From: Polaribacter atrinae
Lineage (GTDB): Bacteria > Bacteroidota > Bacteroidia > Flavobacteriales > Flavobacteriaceae
Assembly: GCF_038023995.1 (NCBI RefSeq)
Contig: NZ_CP150660.1
Location: 866,501-930,500, forward strand
Direction of reading: 5' to 3'
DNA: 64,000 nucleotides
Shown here piece by piece: positions 53,901 to 62,276 of the stretch. The notes beneath the pieces were generated by a model. The model did no database searches. It was not told where the DNA came from and worked only from the letters and a program-made list of their open reading frames with translations. The position numbers and the translations under genes are program-made. Position 1 is the stretch's first letter; the number at the start of each line of letters is the position of its first letter.

Positions 53901-54108
53901 TTTTTGCATCTTTAAATGCTATTTTAAAATTTCCATCAAAGTCAGTTGTAGTCCATTTATTATCTTTTACTATCTGAACACTTGCCTCCGGTAACAAAGC
54001 GCCTGTTTCATCTATTATTTTTCCTGTTAAGACTTGCTGAGAAAAAGCTACAGTCCCCAGAAAAAGTGACATTAAAATTAAAAATTTACTTAAAAACTTG
54101 TGTTTCAT
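50947..54108 (-). CDS. SusC/RagA-family TonB-linked outer-membrane transporter
   Basis: A 1053-residue outer-membrane protein with signal peptide (cleavage near VAFSQQ), an N-terminal carboxypeptidase-regulatory-like domain (about 26-110), a plug domain with IKREQKKVGYATQRV and GKSPLIVVDGIPV, the SusC signature ASALYGYRGGNGAIQI, and a long beta barrel ending in the aromatic strand LGLGLTFKF. It imports a ligand captured by the SusD-like protein, energised by TonB. First gene of a four-gene operon. The upstream 500 bases hold two hairpins but no gene. Confidence 0.93.
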   Translation of the reverse strand: MKHKFLSKFLILMSLFLGTVAFSQQVLTGKIIDETGALLPEASVQIVKDNKWTTTDFDGNFKIAFKDAKSILRVEFLGYQSQDIVIGNRTNITITMLPEVNALSEVIVTALGIKREQKKVGYATQRVDASTIKEVVAPNAAGLITGKVTGLTVSNPTGLFQAPSFTLRGKSPLIVVDGIPVSTDFYDISPDDIVDITVLKGTSASALYGYRGGNGAIQITTSKGQKSDGLEITVSHNTMVSAGFTVFPETQNEYGNGSNGQYEFWDGQDGGISDGDMIWGPKFEPGVKIAQWNSPIKDNVSGEVTPWWGDVSGTKYDDKSRYSRVPIAWEYHNNLKDFLRTGIINTTSFSVSNSSKNGSYRLSGNYKSHTGRVPNTNLKTGGLTFNSTTKLSDKLTLDSKLAYNKVFSPNYPRHGYGPKNHMYTILIWMGDDVNGQELNEHRYIPGQEGYRQANYNYAWYNNVYFAAHELNQRYDSNVLNGQLKLNYQITDDFSVQAMGSAVMKDRFEDRESPKSYLNYGDPRDGDYKTWNTNSVDVDYNLLMTYDKEITDKFSLSANAGASSEYHKYQQEYNATDGIIVPELYSLNNTKGNIKGATDFSERSVNSLYGMLELDFDNKLFLTFTGRTDKHSTLPTDNNSLFYPSVSLSTIVSEWIELPESINYLKAFGSWAQVKRSLSAYQINSYYDNAGTFDGSPELSYSGSLVNPDIEGSLTTNVELGLSAGFLNNRIGLDFAYYNAIDENSIIDLPISLGSGFSSRKENAHQFTTNGFEVSVRATPIKNVDFRWDVLANWSKKVQRLTRLDEGAEQYNSLRLNDRTDAYYATVWEKSADGELILDANTGMPTKNPYEQNIGNKNPDFRFGLENTFKYKGFSLKVGIDGVWGGLMRSLTVEKMWWGGKHPNSTEYRDAEYANGIGTVYVPTGVNVTGGSVQRDLNGNVTSDTRTYATHTSPVSWQAWSQNYPYRAQVTEEESETFANVFDRSYLKLRTVALSYDLTNVLKVKGIKQINASVNGYNLFILKKADIIDPDYGNDDNLQDPSTRYLGLGLTFKF

Positions 54109-54286
54109 TTTGTAGTTTGTTTAGTTTTATTATTGAGCTACAAAGCAAAAATTATTAAGTTAAATCAACGTATAAAGAACGTTAGCATATTGCAAGTAAA
54201 ACCGCTAAACAGCTTACCATTTTGTTACCTAGAGGTGACTTTTTGATTTTATATTAACATTAATTTAAGAAATCAAGGCACAAAAA

Positions 54287-54312
54287 AAACCTTAAGAATA
54301 CACTCAAGGTTT
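54287..54312 (-). terminator. Hairpin with T-run on the minus strand, upstream of susC
   Basis: Arms AAACCTT (54287-54293) and AAGGTTT (54306-54312); reading the minus strand the second arm runs straight into eight T (54289-54282). It lies after the rny terminator and 174 bases before susC, so it is either a back-up terminator or an attenuator-like element in the susC leader. Confidence 0.5.
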
Positions 54313-54517
54313 ATTATTTTTTAATTTATGCAGTTCTAAATTAACGTTATTATAAAAAGTTTTTTAGTGTGAATTTCAAGAATAACTACACTCCACTATA
54401 TTTAATATTCATAACAGTAATAAAACATCTAAGTAAAAGTTAAAAAAGGTTTCTACACTATTAATACAGAAAGAAAATTAAAAAATAGCCATAATTATTA
54501 AGAAGTGTCTAAAAACA

Positions 54518-54549
54518 AAAATTCCTATCATAAATATGATAGGAATTTT
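54518..54549. terminator. Terminator of rny
   Basis: A perfect 15-bp inverted repeat (54518-54532 with 54535-54549), core TTCCTATCATA, with a 2-base loop; A- and T-runs flank it. It is 60 bases after the rny stop codon on the minus strand. Confidence 0.85.
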
Positions 54550-54608
54550 ATTTTTACTCAGCACACAATAGTGTACTTCAGATTCGAAAAAGACAGCATG
54601 GGCTTTTA

Positions 54609-56177
54609 TTACTTTGCCACATTAACCGCTCTTGTCTCTCTAATAACCGTTACTTTAACTTGACCTGGATATGTCATATCATTTTGTATTTTCTGAGAAA
54701 TGCTAAAAGATAATTCTTCCGCTTTGCTATCATTTACCTTACCACTTTCTACCATAACACGTAACTCACGTCCTGCTTGTATAGCATATGCTTTTTGAAC
54801 ACCTGGAAAACCAAATGCAATATTCTCTAAGTCTTTTAAACGCTGAATGTAAGAATCTAATACTTGACGTCTAGCTCCTGGTCTTGCTCCTGAAATAGCA
54901 TCACATACTTGTACAATAGGTGCTATTAAAGTTTTCATTTCAATTTCATCGTGGTGTGCACCAATAGCATTACAAACATCTGGTTTTTCACCATACTTTT
55001 CAGCCCATTCCATACCTAATAATGCGTGTGGAAGTTCGCTTTCTGTATCTGGCACTTTACCAATATCATGCAACAAACCTGCACGTTTTGCTACTTTAGA
55101 ATTTAAGCCCATTTCTGCCGCCATAATTCCACAAAGATTAGCTACTTCACGCGAGTGTTGTAATAAATTCTGTCCGTAAGAAGAACGATATTTCATTCTA
55201 CCTACCGTTTTTATCAATTCTGGATGTAAACCATGAATACCTAACTCTATTACAGTTCTTTTACCCACCTCTATAATCTCTTGGGTAATTTGATTTTCTG
55301 TCTTTTTAACAACCTCTTCAATTCTTGCTGGGTGAATTCTACCATCGGTTACTAGCTTATGCATTGACAATCTAGCAATCTCTCTACGAACAGGATCAAA
55401 ACAAGAAAGAATAATTGCTTCTGGAGTATCATCTACAATGATTTCTACACCTGTTGCAGCTTCTAACGCTCTAATATTACGTCCTTCTCTACCAATAATT
55501 CTACCTTTAACATCATCAGACTCTAAGTTAAATACAGATACACAGTTTTCTACTGCTTGCTCTACCCCAACTCTTTGTATGGTTCCTAAAACTACTTTTC
55601 TAGCTTCTTGTTCTGCGGTTAATTTAGCTTCTTCTATAGAAGTTTGTACAAAAGCCATTGCTTCTGTTTTTGCTTCGTCTTTTAAAGATGTTATCAATTC
55701 TTTTTTAGCATCTTCTGCAGATAAACCAGAAATTTGCTCTAGCATGTCTACATGACGCTTATGCATTTTTTCTAATTCTGATTCTTTATTTTCTAAAAAG
55801 TCTAATTTTTTATTAAACTCTCCTTCTTTATGCTCTAAAGATTTATTTAACCTTTTATTTTTATCTACTTCAGAGGCAACTTGAGACTCTCTATCTCTAA
55901 TACGTTTCTCTACATCAGAAATCTTTTTCTCTCTAGTAAGAATTACTTTTTCATGCTCAGCCTTTAATTCAATAAATTTTTCCTTTGCCTGTAATATCTT
56001 TTCTTTTTTTACAGAATCGGCATCTATCTTAGCTTCTTTTAAGATTGTTGCGGCCTCTTTTCTAGTGCCACTAAGTATTTTTTTTCCTTTTGCTTTTTCC
56101 ATCGCTTTAGCGATCAAAAATCCACCTGCAATTCCTATCAAAACTCCCACAATAATGGGAAGTATCATTCCATCCAT
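54609..56177 (-). CDS. rny: Ribonuclease Y
   Basis: A 522-residue endoribonuclease that begins mRNA decay at the membrane. Domains in order: one N-terminal membrane helix ([19 protein letters not shown]), a long Lys/Glu coiled coil (about 25-170), a KH domain with [20 protein letters not shown] and an HD domain with [12 protein letters not shown] and [10 protein letters not shown]. All HD metal ligands are present. Length is normal. Transcribed downstream of zapA and the 6S RNA; a strong terminator follows at 54518-54549. Confidence 0.96.
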   Translation of the reverse strand: MDGMILPIIVGVLIGIAGGFLIAKAMEKAKGKKILSGTRKEAATILKEAKIDADSVKKEKILQAKEKFIELKAEHEKVILTREKKISDVEKRIRDRESQVASEVDKNKRLNKSLEHKEGEFNKKLDFLENKESELEKMHKRHVDMLEQISGLSAEDAKKELITSLKDEAKTEAMAFVQTSIEEAKLTAEQEARKVVLGTIQRVGVEQAVENCVSVFNLESDDVKGRIIGREGRNIRALEAATGVEIIVDDTPEAIILSCFDPVRREIARLSMHKLVTDGRIHPARIEEVVKKTENQITQEIIEVGKRTVIELGIHGLHPELIKTVGRMKYRSSYGQNLLQHSREVANLCGIMAAEMGLNSKVAKRAGLLHDIGKVPDTESELPHALLGMEWAEKYGEKPDVCNAIGAHHDEIEMKTLIAPIVQVCDAISGARPGARRQVLDSYIQRLKDLENIAFGFPGVQKAYAIQAGRELRVMVESGKVNDSKAEELSFSISQKIQNDMTYPGQVKVTVIRETRAVNVAK

Positions 56178-56196
56178 AATTTAAATTTAATATATA

Positions 56197-56360
56197 AAAA
56201 AAGCCTACATTAGTGAGGTTTTTTAAACTCCAAATATGGTTACTTATAGGACTAACTAACTGTTCAAGGATCCATTCTAGATGGCTTGCTTTAGTAGTTA
56301 AGACTCATCCTTCATAATTGAATCGTGTTGAGTTTAATAAACAATGTACTAACGTAGGCA
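56197..56360 (-). ncRNA. ssrS: 6S RNA
   Basis: Between zapA and rny on the minus strand lies a stable-RNA-like unit of about 160 bases. Its 5' end (TGCCTACGTTAGT, from 56360) pairs with its 3' end (ACTAATGTAGGC, ending 56203) to make the closing stem with one mismatch or wobble, followed by a T-run at 56202-56196. The middle is partly self-complementary, as expected for the open-promoter-like bubble of 6S RNA, which binds housekeeping RNA polymerase in stationary phase. The position next to zapA matches known 6S genes in many bacteria, including Flavobacteria as I recall. A covariance-model search was not possible here. Confidence 0.78.
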
Positions 56361-56389
56361 GTGTGTTGTTAATGTATATTTTAAAGAAC

Positions 56390-56680
56390 TTATTTTAAAT
56401 GAGAATCAACCAAATTAGTCAACTCTTTTATTTTATCTACTACTTCTCTATCTGTAGAATCCTTTTCTAATGAAGTTATTTCTGCTTTTGATGCAAACTG
56501 TAACGCACACATAGCTAAAACATCTTGTTTATCGCTTACTGCGTAATTTTCTTCATACATAGAAATTAATTTATTAATAGCAGTTGCGGCTTTTCTCATG
56601 CCTTCTTCCTCTTTAGTGTTGTTCACACTTAAAGGGTAAGTTCTCCCTGCTATAACAATATTAATTTTAAGTTTTCCCAC
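56390..56680 (-). CDS. zapA: Cell division protein ZapA
   Basis: A 96-residue cytoplasmic protein that stabilises FtsZ rings. The N-terminal strand region (KLKINIVIAGRTYPLSVNNT followed by KEEEGMRKAATAIN) and the coiled-coil C-terminal half with DKQDVLAMCALQFAS are the ZapA pattern. It follows the ZapB-like gene by 13 bases and precedes the 6S RNA, a neighbourhood also seen in proteobacteria. Confidence 0.93.
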   Translation of the reverse strand: MGKLKINIVIAGRTYPLSVNNTKEEEGMRKAATAINKLISMYEENYAVSDKQDVLAMCALQFASKAEITSLEKDSTDREVVDKIKELTNLVDSHLK

Positions 56681-56693
56681 AATTTAATGAACT

Positions 56694-56984
56694 TTATTTG
56701 TGTAACTGTATGATACACTTGTCGATTTCTCGAATTAAAGTATTTATTTTGAGTTTTGTATCTCTTGTATTTGTACCACTGCCGTCTATAGTTTTGGCTA
56801 CCTTAAGCAATTCATACTCTTTTTTCTGCACTGCTAATAATTGCTCTCTTTCTTTTAATTGATGTTGTAATTTACTTGTATTCTGAAGCAGAATTTCATT
56901 TTCATTCTTCAAAAATTCATAATTTGACAATAAGCTTTCTAACTTATCTTCCAGTAAATGAATTGCCTCAATTGTATTACCCAT
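56694..56984 (-). CDS. Coiled-coil protein, ZapB-like
   Basis: A 96-residue protein that is almost wholly coiled coil: residues about 8-65 show heptads of Leu/Ile with Glu, Lys and Asn (LLEDKLESLLSNYEFLKNEN and onwards), and a basic C-terminus (KLKINTLIREIDKCIIQLHK). Its position directly before zapA suggests a division partner comparable to ZapB, but the sequence similarity is only of type. The start ATG lies 29 bases after a TAACTTTG -7 element. Confidence 0.72.
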   Translation of the reverse strand: MGNTIEAIHLLEDKLESLLSNYEFLKNENEILLQNTSKLQHQLKEREQLLAVQKKEYELLKVAKTIDGSGTNTRDTKLKINTLIREIDKCIIQLHK

Positions 56985-57012
56985 CTATATATTAAGAATA
57001 AAACTATAACTA

Positions 57013-57020
57013 CAAAGTTA
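57013..57020 (-). promoter_or_regulatory. -7 element of the zapB-like/zapA/6S/rny unit
   Basis: Minus strand TAACTTTG, an exact TAnnTTTG match, 29 bases before the first gene of the unit. A GTTG lies 20 bases upstream in place of TTTG. Confidence 0.5.
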
Positions 57021-57084
57021 ACATTCTGTTTTAAACTTTACAACATTTTGTTACTTATTTTATTAAAAAACTAAAGATTAACTC

Positions 57085-57115
57085 TTTAACCAAAAAATGA
57101 TTTTCCCTATTTTTG
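57085..57115 (+). promoter_or_regulatory. Promoter of the M23 peptidase gene
   Basis: TTTA (57085-57088), 19 bases, then TATTTTTG (57108-57115). The spacing is exact and only the last base of the -33 word differs. It overlaps the first in-frame ATG (57097), so that codon lies upstream of the RNA start and cannot be the translation start. Confidence 0.7.
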
Positions 57116-57132
57116 CAGAAAACATTTTCATT

Positions 57133-58836
57133 TTGAGACAAACCCTATTGTTATTCACATTCTTATCTGCTTTTTTTAGTTTTTCACAAGAAAAATACCC
57201 AAAAGACTATTTTAGAAATCCCTTAGGCATCCCTACTATTTTATCAGGTACTTTTGGCGAATTAAGAAGTAATCACTTTCATTCTGGAGTAGATATAAAA
57301 ACCCAAGGAAGAGAAGGCTTAAAAATATATGCAGCTGCAGAAGGTTATATTTCTAGAATAAAAGTTGCTCAATATGGTTTTGGAAAAGCGATTTATATTA
57401 CGCATCCAAACGGATTTACAACCGTGTATGCCCACATCAGTAAATATGCTGATAAAATACAAGAGTATGTAAAAGCGATACAATACAAAAAGGAAAATTA
57501 TGAAACCGGTAATTTATTTTTTAAAGCAGATCAATTTCCTGTAAAAAAAGGAGAAGTCATTGCTTTTTCTGGTGATACTGGTAGTTCTGGTGGACCTCAT
57601 TTACACTTCGAAATAAGAGATACAAGTACAGAACACATCATTAATCCTTTGTTTTTTGGGTTGAAACCTATTGATACAAATCCACCTACTTTTTTAGCAT
57701 TAAAAATGTATCCACTAGACCAGAATGCTAGAATTAACAATAAAAATAGAAGTACAGTTATATCTCTAAAGAGTATAGAAAAAGGAAAATATAAAGTGGG
57801 TAAAATTGCTGCTTCTGGACATATTGGTTTTAGTGTAAATGTTTTTGACCAATTAGACAAAGCATACAATAAAAATGGAATCTTTAGTTTAGAAATGCTT
57901 GTTAATGGAAAACGTTTTTATCATCATGATGTAGAAACATTTTCATTTGCAGAAAGTAAATTCATCAACTTACATATAGATTATCCGCACTATAAAAAAT
58001 ATAAGAAAAAATATCAGAAAACCTATAAAGAAAAAGCCAATAAACTATCTACATATAAGGGATTAATAGATAATGGCATATTAAATATTGAAAATGGATT
58101 GAATTACAATATAGAAATTATTGCAAAAGACTATAAAGGAAACACAAGTACCTTAAAAATTCCCATTACTGGTGTAAAAAACAACACCATTTTTACACAA
58201 CCAAAAGACACCACTGCCTATAAAATAGTTGCTAAAAACTTTCAAAAGTTTAAAGAAGAAAATGTTACAGTTGCTTTTCCTAAGAATACTTTTTATGAAG
58301 ATGTATATTTAGATTTTAAGGTTGATAAAGGCGTTGCTAAAATTCATACTCCTAATATTCCTTTAGATAAAAGTTTTACATTAACTTTTAATGTTTCTAA
58401 ATATTCTGAAGCCGAAAAAAAACAACTTTATATAGCGAATGTAGAAAACTCGAAATATCCATATTACCTAAGCACTCGAAAAAAGGACAGTACGTTTTAT
58501 ACAACCACAAAAACATTGGGTAAATATGCTTTAGTTTCAGATACTCATAAGCCGAAAGCTAGCGTCTTGTATTTTAAAAATAACGATTGGATTTCTAAAA
58601 GAGAAACTATTAAAGTAAAGATTTCTGATATTGGTTCTGGAATTAAAAACTATAGAGCTACTTTAGATGGAGAATGGATTTTAATGGAATACAATCATAA
58701 AAAAAGAATATTAACCTATAACTTTAGTGATAAAAAATTGGTTGGTAGCAAACATATCTTTAAAATTGTAGTCTCAGACAATGTTGGGAATACGAATACA
58801 CTTTCTACAACGTTCTTTAAAAAACAAGTAAACTAA
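57133..58836 (+). CDS. M23 family metallopeptidase
   Basis: A 567-residue exported protein (TTG start at 57133). From this start the N-terminus is a clean signal peptide (MRQTLLLFTFLSAFFSFSQ); the longer frame from 57097 begins upstream of the transcript start. The LytM/M23 domain (about 20-165) has the zinc ligands His50 and Asp54 in HFHSGVD, His101 in AHIS and His158 in GPHLHFE, so it should cut peptidoglycan cross-bridges or act as a hydrolase activator. The C-terminal 400 residues form beta-rich repeats of unknown role, a common Bacteroidota layout. Seven bases separate it from the TonB receptor gene. Confidence 0.87.
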   Translation: MRQTLLLFTFLSAFFSFSQEKYPKDYFRNPLGIPTILSGTFGELRSNHFHSGVDIKTQGREGLKIYAAAEGYISRIKVAQYGFGKAIYITHPNGFTTVYAHISKYADKIQEYVKAIQYKKENYETGNLFFKADQFPVKKGEVIAFSGDTGSSGGPHLHFEIRDTSTEHIINPLFFGLKPIDTNPPTFLALKMYPLDQNARINNKNRSTVISLKSIEKGKYKVGKIAASGHIGFSVNVFDQLDKAYNKNGIFSLEMLVNGKRFYHHDVETFSFAESKFINLHIDYPHYKKYKKKYQKTYKEKANKLSTYKGLIDNGILNIENGLNYNIEIIAKDYKGNTSTLKIPITGVKNNTIFTQPKDTTAYKIVAKNFQKFKEENVTVAFPKNTFYEDVYLDFKVDKGVAKIHTPNIPLDKSFTLTFNVSKYSEAEKKQLYIANVENSKYPYYLSTRKKDSTFYTTTKTLGKYALVSDTHKPKASVLYFKNNDWISKRETIKVKISDIGSGIKNYRATLDGEWILMEYNHKKRILTYNFSDKKLVGSKHIFKIVVSDNVGNTNTLSTTFFKKQVN

Positions 58837-58843
58837 AACCTAC

Positions 58844-61291
58844 GTGAAAAAAATCTTACTCTTTTTATACTTTCTCCCTGTTTTTGCTTTTGCTCAAAAA
58901 ACAACAATCCTTAAAGGAACTGTTAATGATAAAAACAAACAACCTATTGAACAAGTTTCTATAAAGTATAACAACGTTGGTACTACTACAGATAAAAATG
59001 GAAACTACTCTATTCGAATTCCATTTAAAGAAGAAATTACTTTAGTTTTTAGCCACTTAGCCTATAGAACTTTTACAAAAAAATATATCGGAAACAGCAG
59101 AAATGGTGTCCGATATTCTGTTGTTCTTTCTTCCAAAACAGAAGAATTAAAAGAAATTGTAATTAAGGATAATGTAAGAAATGCCCAAGGTATAAAGAAG
59201 ATAGATGTTGCTGTGGTTAAAAATGTAATTGGCCCAAATGCAGGCGTAGAAAACGTGTTAATGACCTTACCAGGCGTAAGTAACAACAACGAGTTAAGTA
59301 CTCAATACAATGTTAGAGGTGGTAATTTTGATGAAAATTTGGTATATGTAAACGGAATTGAAATTTACAGACCTTTTTTAATTAGATCTGGGCAACAAGA
59401 AGGTTTAAGTTTTATCAACTCTAACATGGTGCAAAACATTAACTTTTCTGCAGGTGGATTTCAAGCAAAATACGGAGATAAATTATCTTCTGTTTTAGAC
59501 ATTACGTATAAAAAACCAACTGAAACAGCCACTACAATAGATGCTAGTTTATTAGGTGCTAGTGCAACTTTTGAAGGTCAGTTTTTAAATAAAAAATTAA
59601 GCACAATTACAGGTGTTAGATATAGAGACAATAGTTTATTTGTAAATAGTAAACAAATTGAAACTAATTTTAAACCCAAATTTACAGACGTACAAACCTA
59701 TTTATCTTATGAGTTTTCAGAAAAATTTACTTTAAATTTTTTAGGTAATTTTTCTTTAAACAATTATGATTATCAACCGATTTCTAGAAGAACACGTTTT
59801 GGTACTGTTGCAGATCCGTTAGAATTAATTGTATTTTACTCAGGGCAAGAACAAGACAAATATTTAACAATGTTTGGTGCCTTATCTGCAGATTATAAAG
59901 TAAATAATCACTTTACTTTAACAGCAACCGCATCTAGATACAACACACAAGAAGAAGAGCATTTTGATATTGCTGCTGCGTATAATTTAGGTGAAGTTGA
60001 TGCAAATATTGGATCTGAAAATTTTGGGGAAGTAGATTTTTCTCAAGGAATTGGATCACAATTAAATCATGCTCGTAACGATTTAGATGCCTTAATAACC
60101 AATGTTCAAGTAAAAGGAACGATTAAGAAAGGTGACATACAATGGAATTTTGGTGTTAAATATCAAAAAGAAGACATTAGAGACCGTATTAGAGAATGGG
60201 AAATGATAGATTCTTTGGGTTTTTCTATAAGACCTCCATACCACACTTCTAACAACCAACCTTACCAACCTTTTGAAGGTGAAATTACACCGTATCAAAA
60301 CATCAGAAAAGAGAATAATGTAGCAATCAATAGAGTATCTGCTTTTGTACAATTTAACCAACGTTCTTTTTGGAACGAGCATGAAGTATTTTATAATTTA
60401 GGGGTTAGAACACAAAGTTGGTCGGTTACAGGAAACGGAATTGCATCTAAAAACCAAACAATTATTAGCCCTAGAGGTCAATTTGCTATCAAACCAAATT
60501 GGGACAAAGACATGTTGTTTCGTATTTCTGGCGGATGGTATTCTCAACCACCTTCTTATAGGGAATTAAGAGATTTTAATGGTGATATTAATGTAGATGT
60601 AAAAGCTCAAAAATCGATTCACTTAGTTACTGGTATGGATTATAGCTTTCAGATGTGGGACAGACCTTTTAAACTAACAACAGAGATGTATTATAAAGAT
60701 TTATCTGATGTAAATGCCTATTCTATAGATAATGTTAGAATACGTTACAGAGCAGACAATGTCACTAAAGCGTATGCAACTGGTTTGGACGTTCGTTTAA
60801 ATGGCGAGTTTGTTCCTGGTAGCGAAAGTTGGGTAAGTTTAGGATATTTAAAAACAGAAGAAAACATAGACAACCAAGGTTATATTGCTAGACCTTCTGA
60901 CCAACGTATTAAATTCGGAATTCTTTTTCAAGATTATGTTCCTAATTTACCAAACTTAAAAGCCTATTTAAACCTAGTCTATAATACGGGTGTTCCTGGT
61001 GGTTCTCCGTCTTATGCAAATGTGTATGATTATCAAAGTCGTTTAAGAGATTATAAACGTGCAGATTTAGGGGTTTCTTATATTTTTGTGGATGCAAATA
61101 AACAATACACAACAGGTTGGATGTCTAAATTTAAAGAATTATCAGCAGGTTTAGAGCTTTTTAATATGTTTGATATTCAAAACTCAATTACCAACACTTG
61201 GGTTAGAGACGTATATTCTAAAACGCAATTTGGTATTCCTAACTTTATGACAGGGCGTGTTTTAAACTTTAAAGTAGGTATGAAGTTTTAA
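58844..61291 (+). CDS. TonB-dependent receptor with carboxypeptidase-like N-terminal domain
   Basis: An 815-residue outer-membrane receptor with a GTG start and signal peptide (cleavage near FAFAQ). After a CarboxypepD_reg-like domain (about 20-100: LKGTVNDKNKQPIEQ, then GNYSIRIPF) comes a plug domain with LMTLPGVSNNNELSTQYNVR and VYVNGIEIYRPFLI, then a beta barrel ending LNFKVGMKF. It is not a SusC (no SusD neighbour and no SusC signature). The ligand is unknown; iron-siderophore or oligosaccharide are typical. It follows the M23 gene and likely shares its promoter. Confidence 0.92.
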   Translation: MKKILLFLYFLPVFAFAQKTTILKGTVNDKNKQPIEQVSIKYNNVGTTTDKNGNYSIRIPFKEEITLVFSHLAYRTFTKKYIGNSRNGVRYSVVLSSKTEELKEIVIKDNVRNAQGIKKIDVAVVKNVIGPNAGVENVLMTLPGVSNNNELSTQYNVRGGNFDENLVYVNGIEIYRPFLIRSGQQEGLSFINSNMVQNINFSAGGFQAKYGDKLSSVLDITYKKPTETATTIDASLLGASATFEGQFLNKKLSTITGVRYRDNSLFVNSKQIETNFKPKFTDVQTYLSYEFSEKFTLNFLGNFSLNNYDYQPISRRTRFGTVADPLELIVFYSGQEQDKYLTMFGALSADYKVNNHFTLTATASRYNTQEEEHFDIAAAYNLGEVDANIGSENFGEVDFSQGIGSQLNHARNDLDALITNVQVKGTIKKGDIQWNFGVKYQKEDIRDRIREWEMIDSLGFSIRPPYHTSNNQPYQPFEGEITPYQNIRKENNVAINRVSAFVQFNQRSFWNEHEVFYNLGVRTQSWSVTGNGIASKNQTIISPRGQFAIKPNWDKDMLFRISGGWYSQPPSYRELRDFNGDINVDVKAQKSIHLVTGMDYSFQMWDRPFKLTTEMYYKDLSDVNAYSIDNVRIRYRADNVTKAYATGLDVRLNGEFVPGSESWVSLGYLKTEENIDNQGYIARPSDQRIKFGILFQDYVPNLPNLKAYLNLVYNTGVPGGSPSYANVYDYQSRLRDYKRADLGVSYIFVDANKQYTTGWMSKFKELSAGLELFNMFDIQNSITNTWVRDVYSKTQFGIPNFMTGRVLNFKVGMKF

Positions 61292-61295
61292 AGGA

Positions 61296-61688
61296 TTATT
61301 TAAAACAGTCTGATTTTTTAGGATACTTGTTAGCACTCACTAAATCTCTTCTATAAAATAAAACCTTTCCCACAGAAATATTAGATTTTTTTGCAGACAT
61401 CCCTAAAAACAACTCCTTTTCCCCTTTTTTAGCAAAATCATAAGTTAAATCTTGGTGTAGTGCTTTTTGAACACCTTTGTACCTATAACAAACTAATAAA
61501 CCATAAACACCTGAACTTTTGGTTGGCTTTTTAGCTTTCATATCATAAGAGTTGGGTGTTATTATTAATCTAGCATTACCGTATTGATTTTCTACTAATA
61601 ACGTTTTAACATTTGTAATTGCTTGCGAATTGATATTATGCGCAATAAAGATTAAACTAATTAAAAATAACTTGGCTACATTCTTCAT
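61296..61688 (-). CDS. Small secreted hypothetical protein
   Basis: From the ATG at 61688 the protein has 130 residues and a good signal peptide (MKNVAKLFLISLIFIAHNIN ending SQA). A longer frame from 61763 adds 25 residues that hide the signal peptide, so the shorter form is preferred. The mature part has about 100 residues with likely beta strands (YGNARLIITPN, GVYGLLVCYRYKG) and no known motif. The 3' end lies four bases from the convergent TonB receptor gene. I do not recognise the family. Confidence 0.65.
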   Translation of the reverse strand: MKNVAKLFLISLIFIAHNINSQAITNVKTLLVENQYGNARLIITPNSYDMKAKKPTKSSGVYGLLVCYRYKGVQKALHQDLTYDFAKKGEKELFLGMSAKKSNISVGKVLFYRRDLVSANKYPKKSDCFK

Positions 61689-61786
61689 TTTATTAAAATT
61701 TAGGTACATTTTATACTCTTTAAAAAAAAAGTGAACAGGTTTTAATTTGCCCACTTTTTTCATTCAAACAATTTTACTTCTCCTTT

Positions 61787-62212
61787 TTATATTTTCTCAA
61801 AAACATTAAATGCATTTGCATATTTATACAAATCAAATATTGACTCTAACTCTAATTTTTGTTTTATATTTTTTCTATGTGTACTAACCGTTGTCGTCTC
61901 TATAAAAAGTAAAGTCGCAATTTCTTTTGTAGATTTCCCGTAAACAACCAACTCAAAAATTTGAGTTTCTTTATTAGTTAATGAATGAAATTTAGATTTA
62001 TTTAGTTTTTTAAACCGTTTCTCTTCTTTTAAATTTTTCGAAAACTTTTTAAGATGCGAGAGATCTTGTAATCCTAAATTATAAAACCCTAAAAAATCTT
62101 CAATAAGATTTATAGGTATTTCTTTATTATTAATTTGATATTTATTATCAATAGACCTTAATTCATTGTACTCATATAATTTTTTAACTTCCATAGTAGA
62201 TTTCTTTTTCAT
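61787..62212 (-). CDS. LuxR-type HTH regulator without receiver domain
   Basis: A 141-residue protein if the start is the ATG at 62212; a longer frame from 62248 adds 12 hydrophobic residues that do not look like part of the protein. The C-terminal half is a LuxR/GerE helix-turn-helix: LTNKETQIFELVVYGKSTKE and ATLLFIETTTVSTHRKNIKQ. The N-terminal 80 residues do not form a receiver domain: no Asp pocket or phosphorylation motif is seen. It is divergent from the histidine kinase at 62277, with 64 bases between, so it may regulate that gene or respond to the same signal. Confidence 0.82.
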   Translation of the reverse strand: MKKKSTMEVKKLYEYNELRSIDNKYQINNKEIPINLIEDFLGFYNLGLQDLSHLKKFSKNLKEEKRFKKLNKSKFHSLTNKETQIFELVVYGKSTKEIATLLFIETTTVSTHRKNIKQKLELESIFDLYKYANAFNVFEKI

Positions 62213-62276
62213 TAACAAAATTAGTTTGAACTTAAAAAAAAAAACCATACTTTAGTCGGGTATTTTAAAATTATAC

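Larger units (their letters stand above)
54109..54608. other. Intergenic region between rny and the susC operon
   Basis: No gene seen. It contains the rny terminator (54518-54549), a second hairpin (54287-54312), and about 170 bases before susC with no clear TAnnTTTG element, so the operon may use an alternative sigma factor or a regulator-dependent promoter. A small inverted repeat AACGT-N7-ACGTT lies in this last part (54167-54183). Confidence 0.55.
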
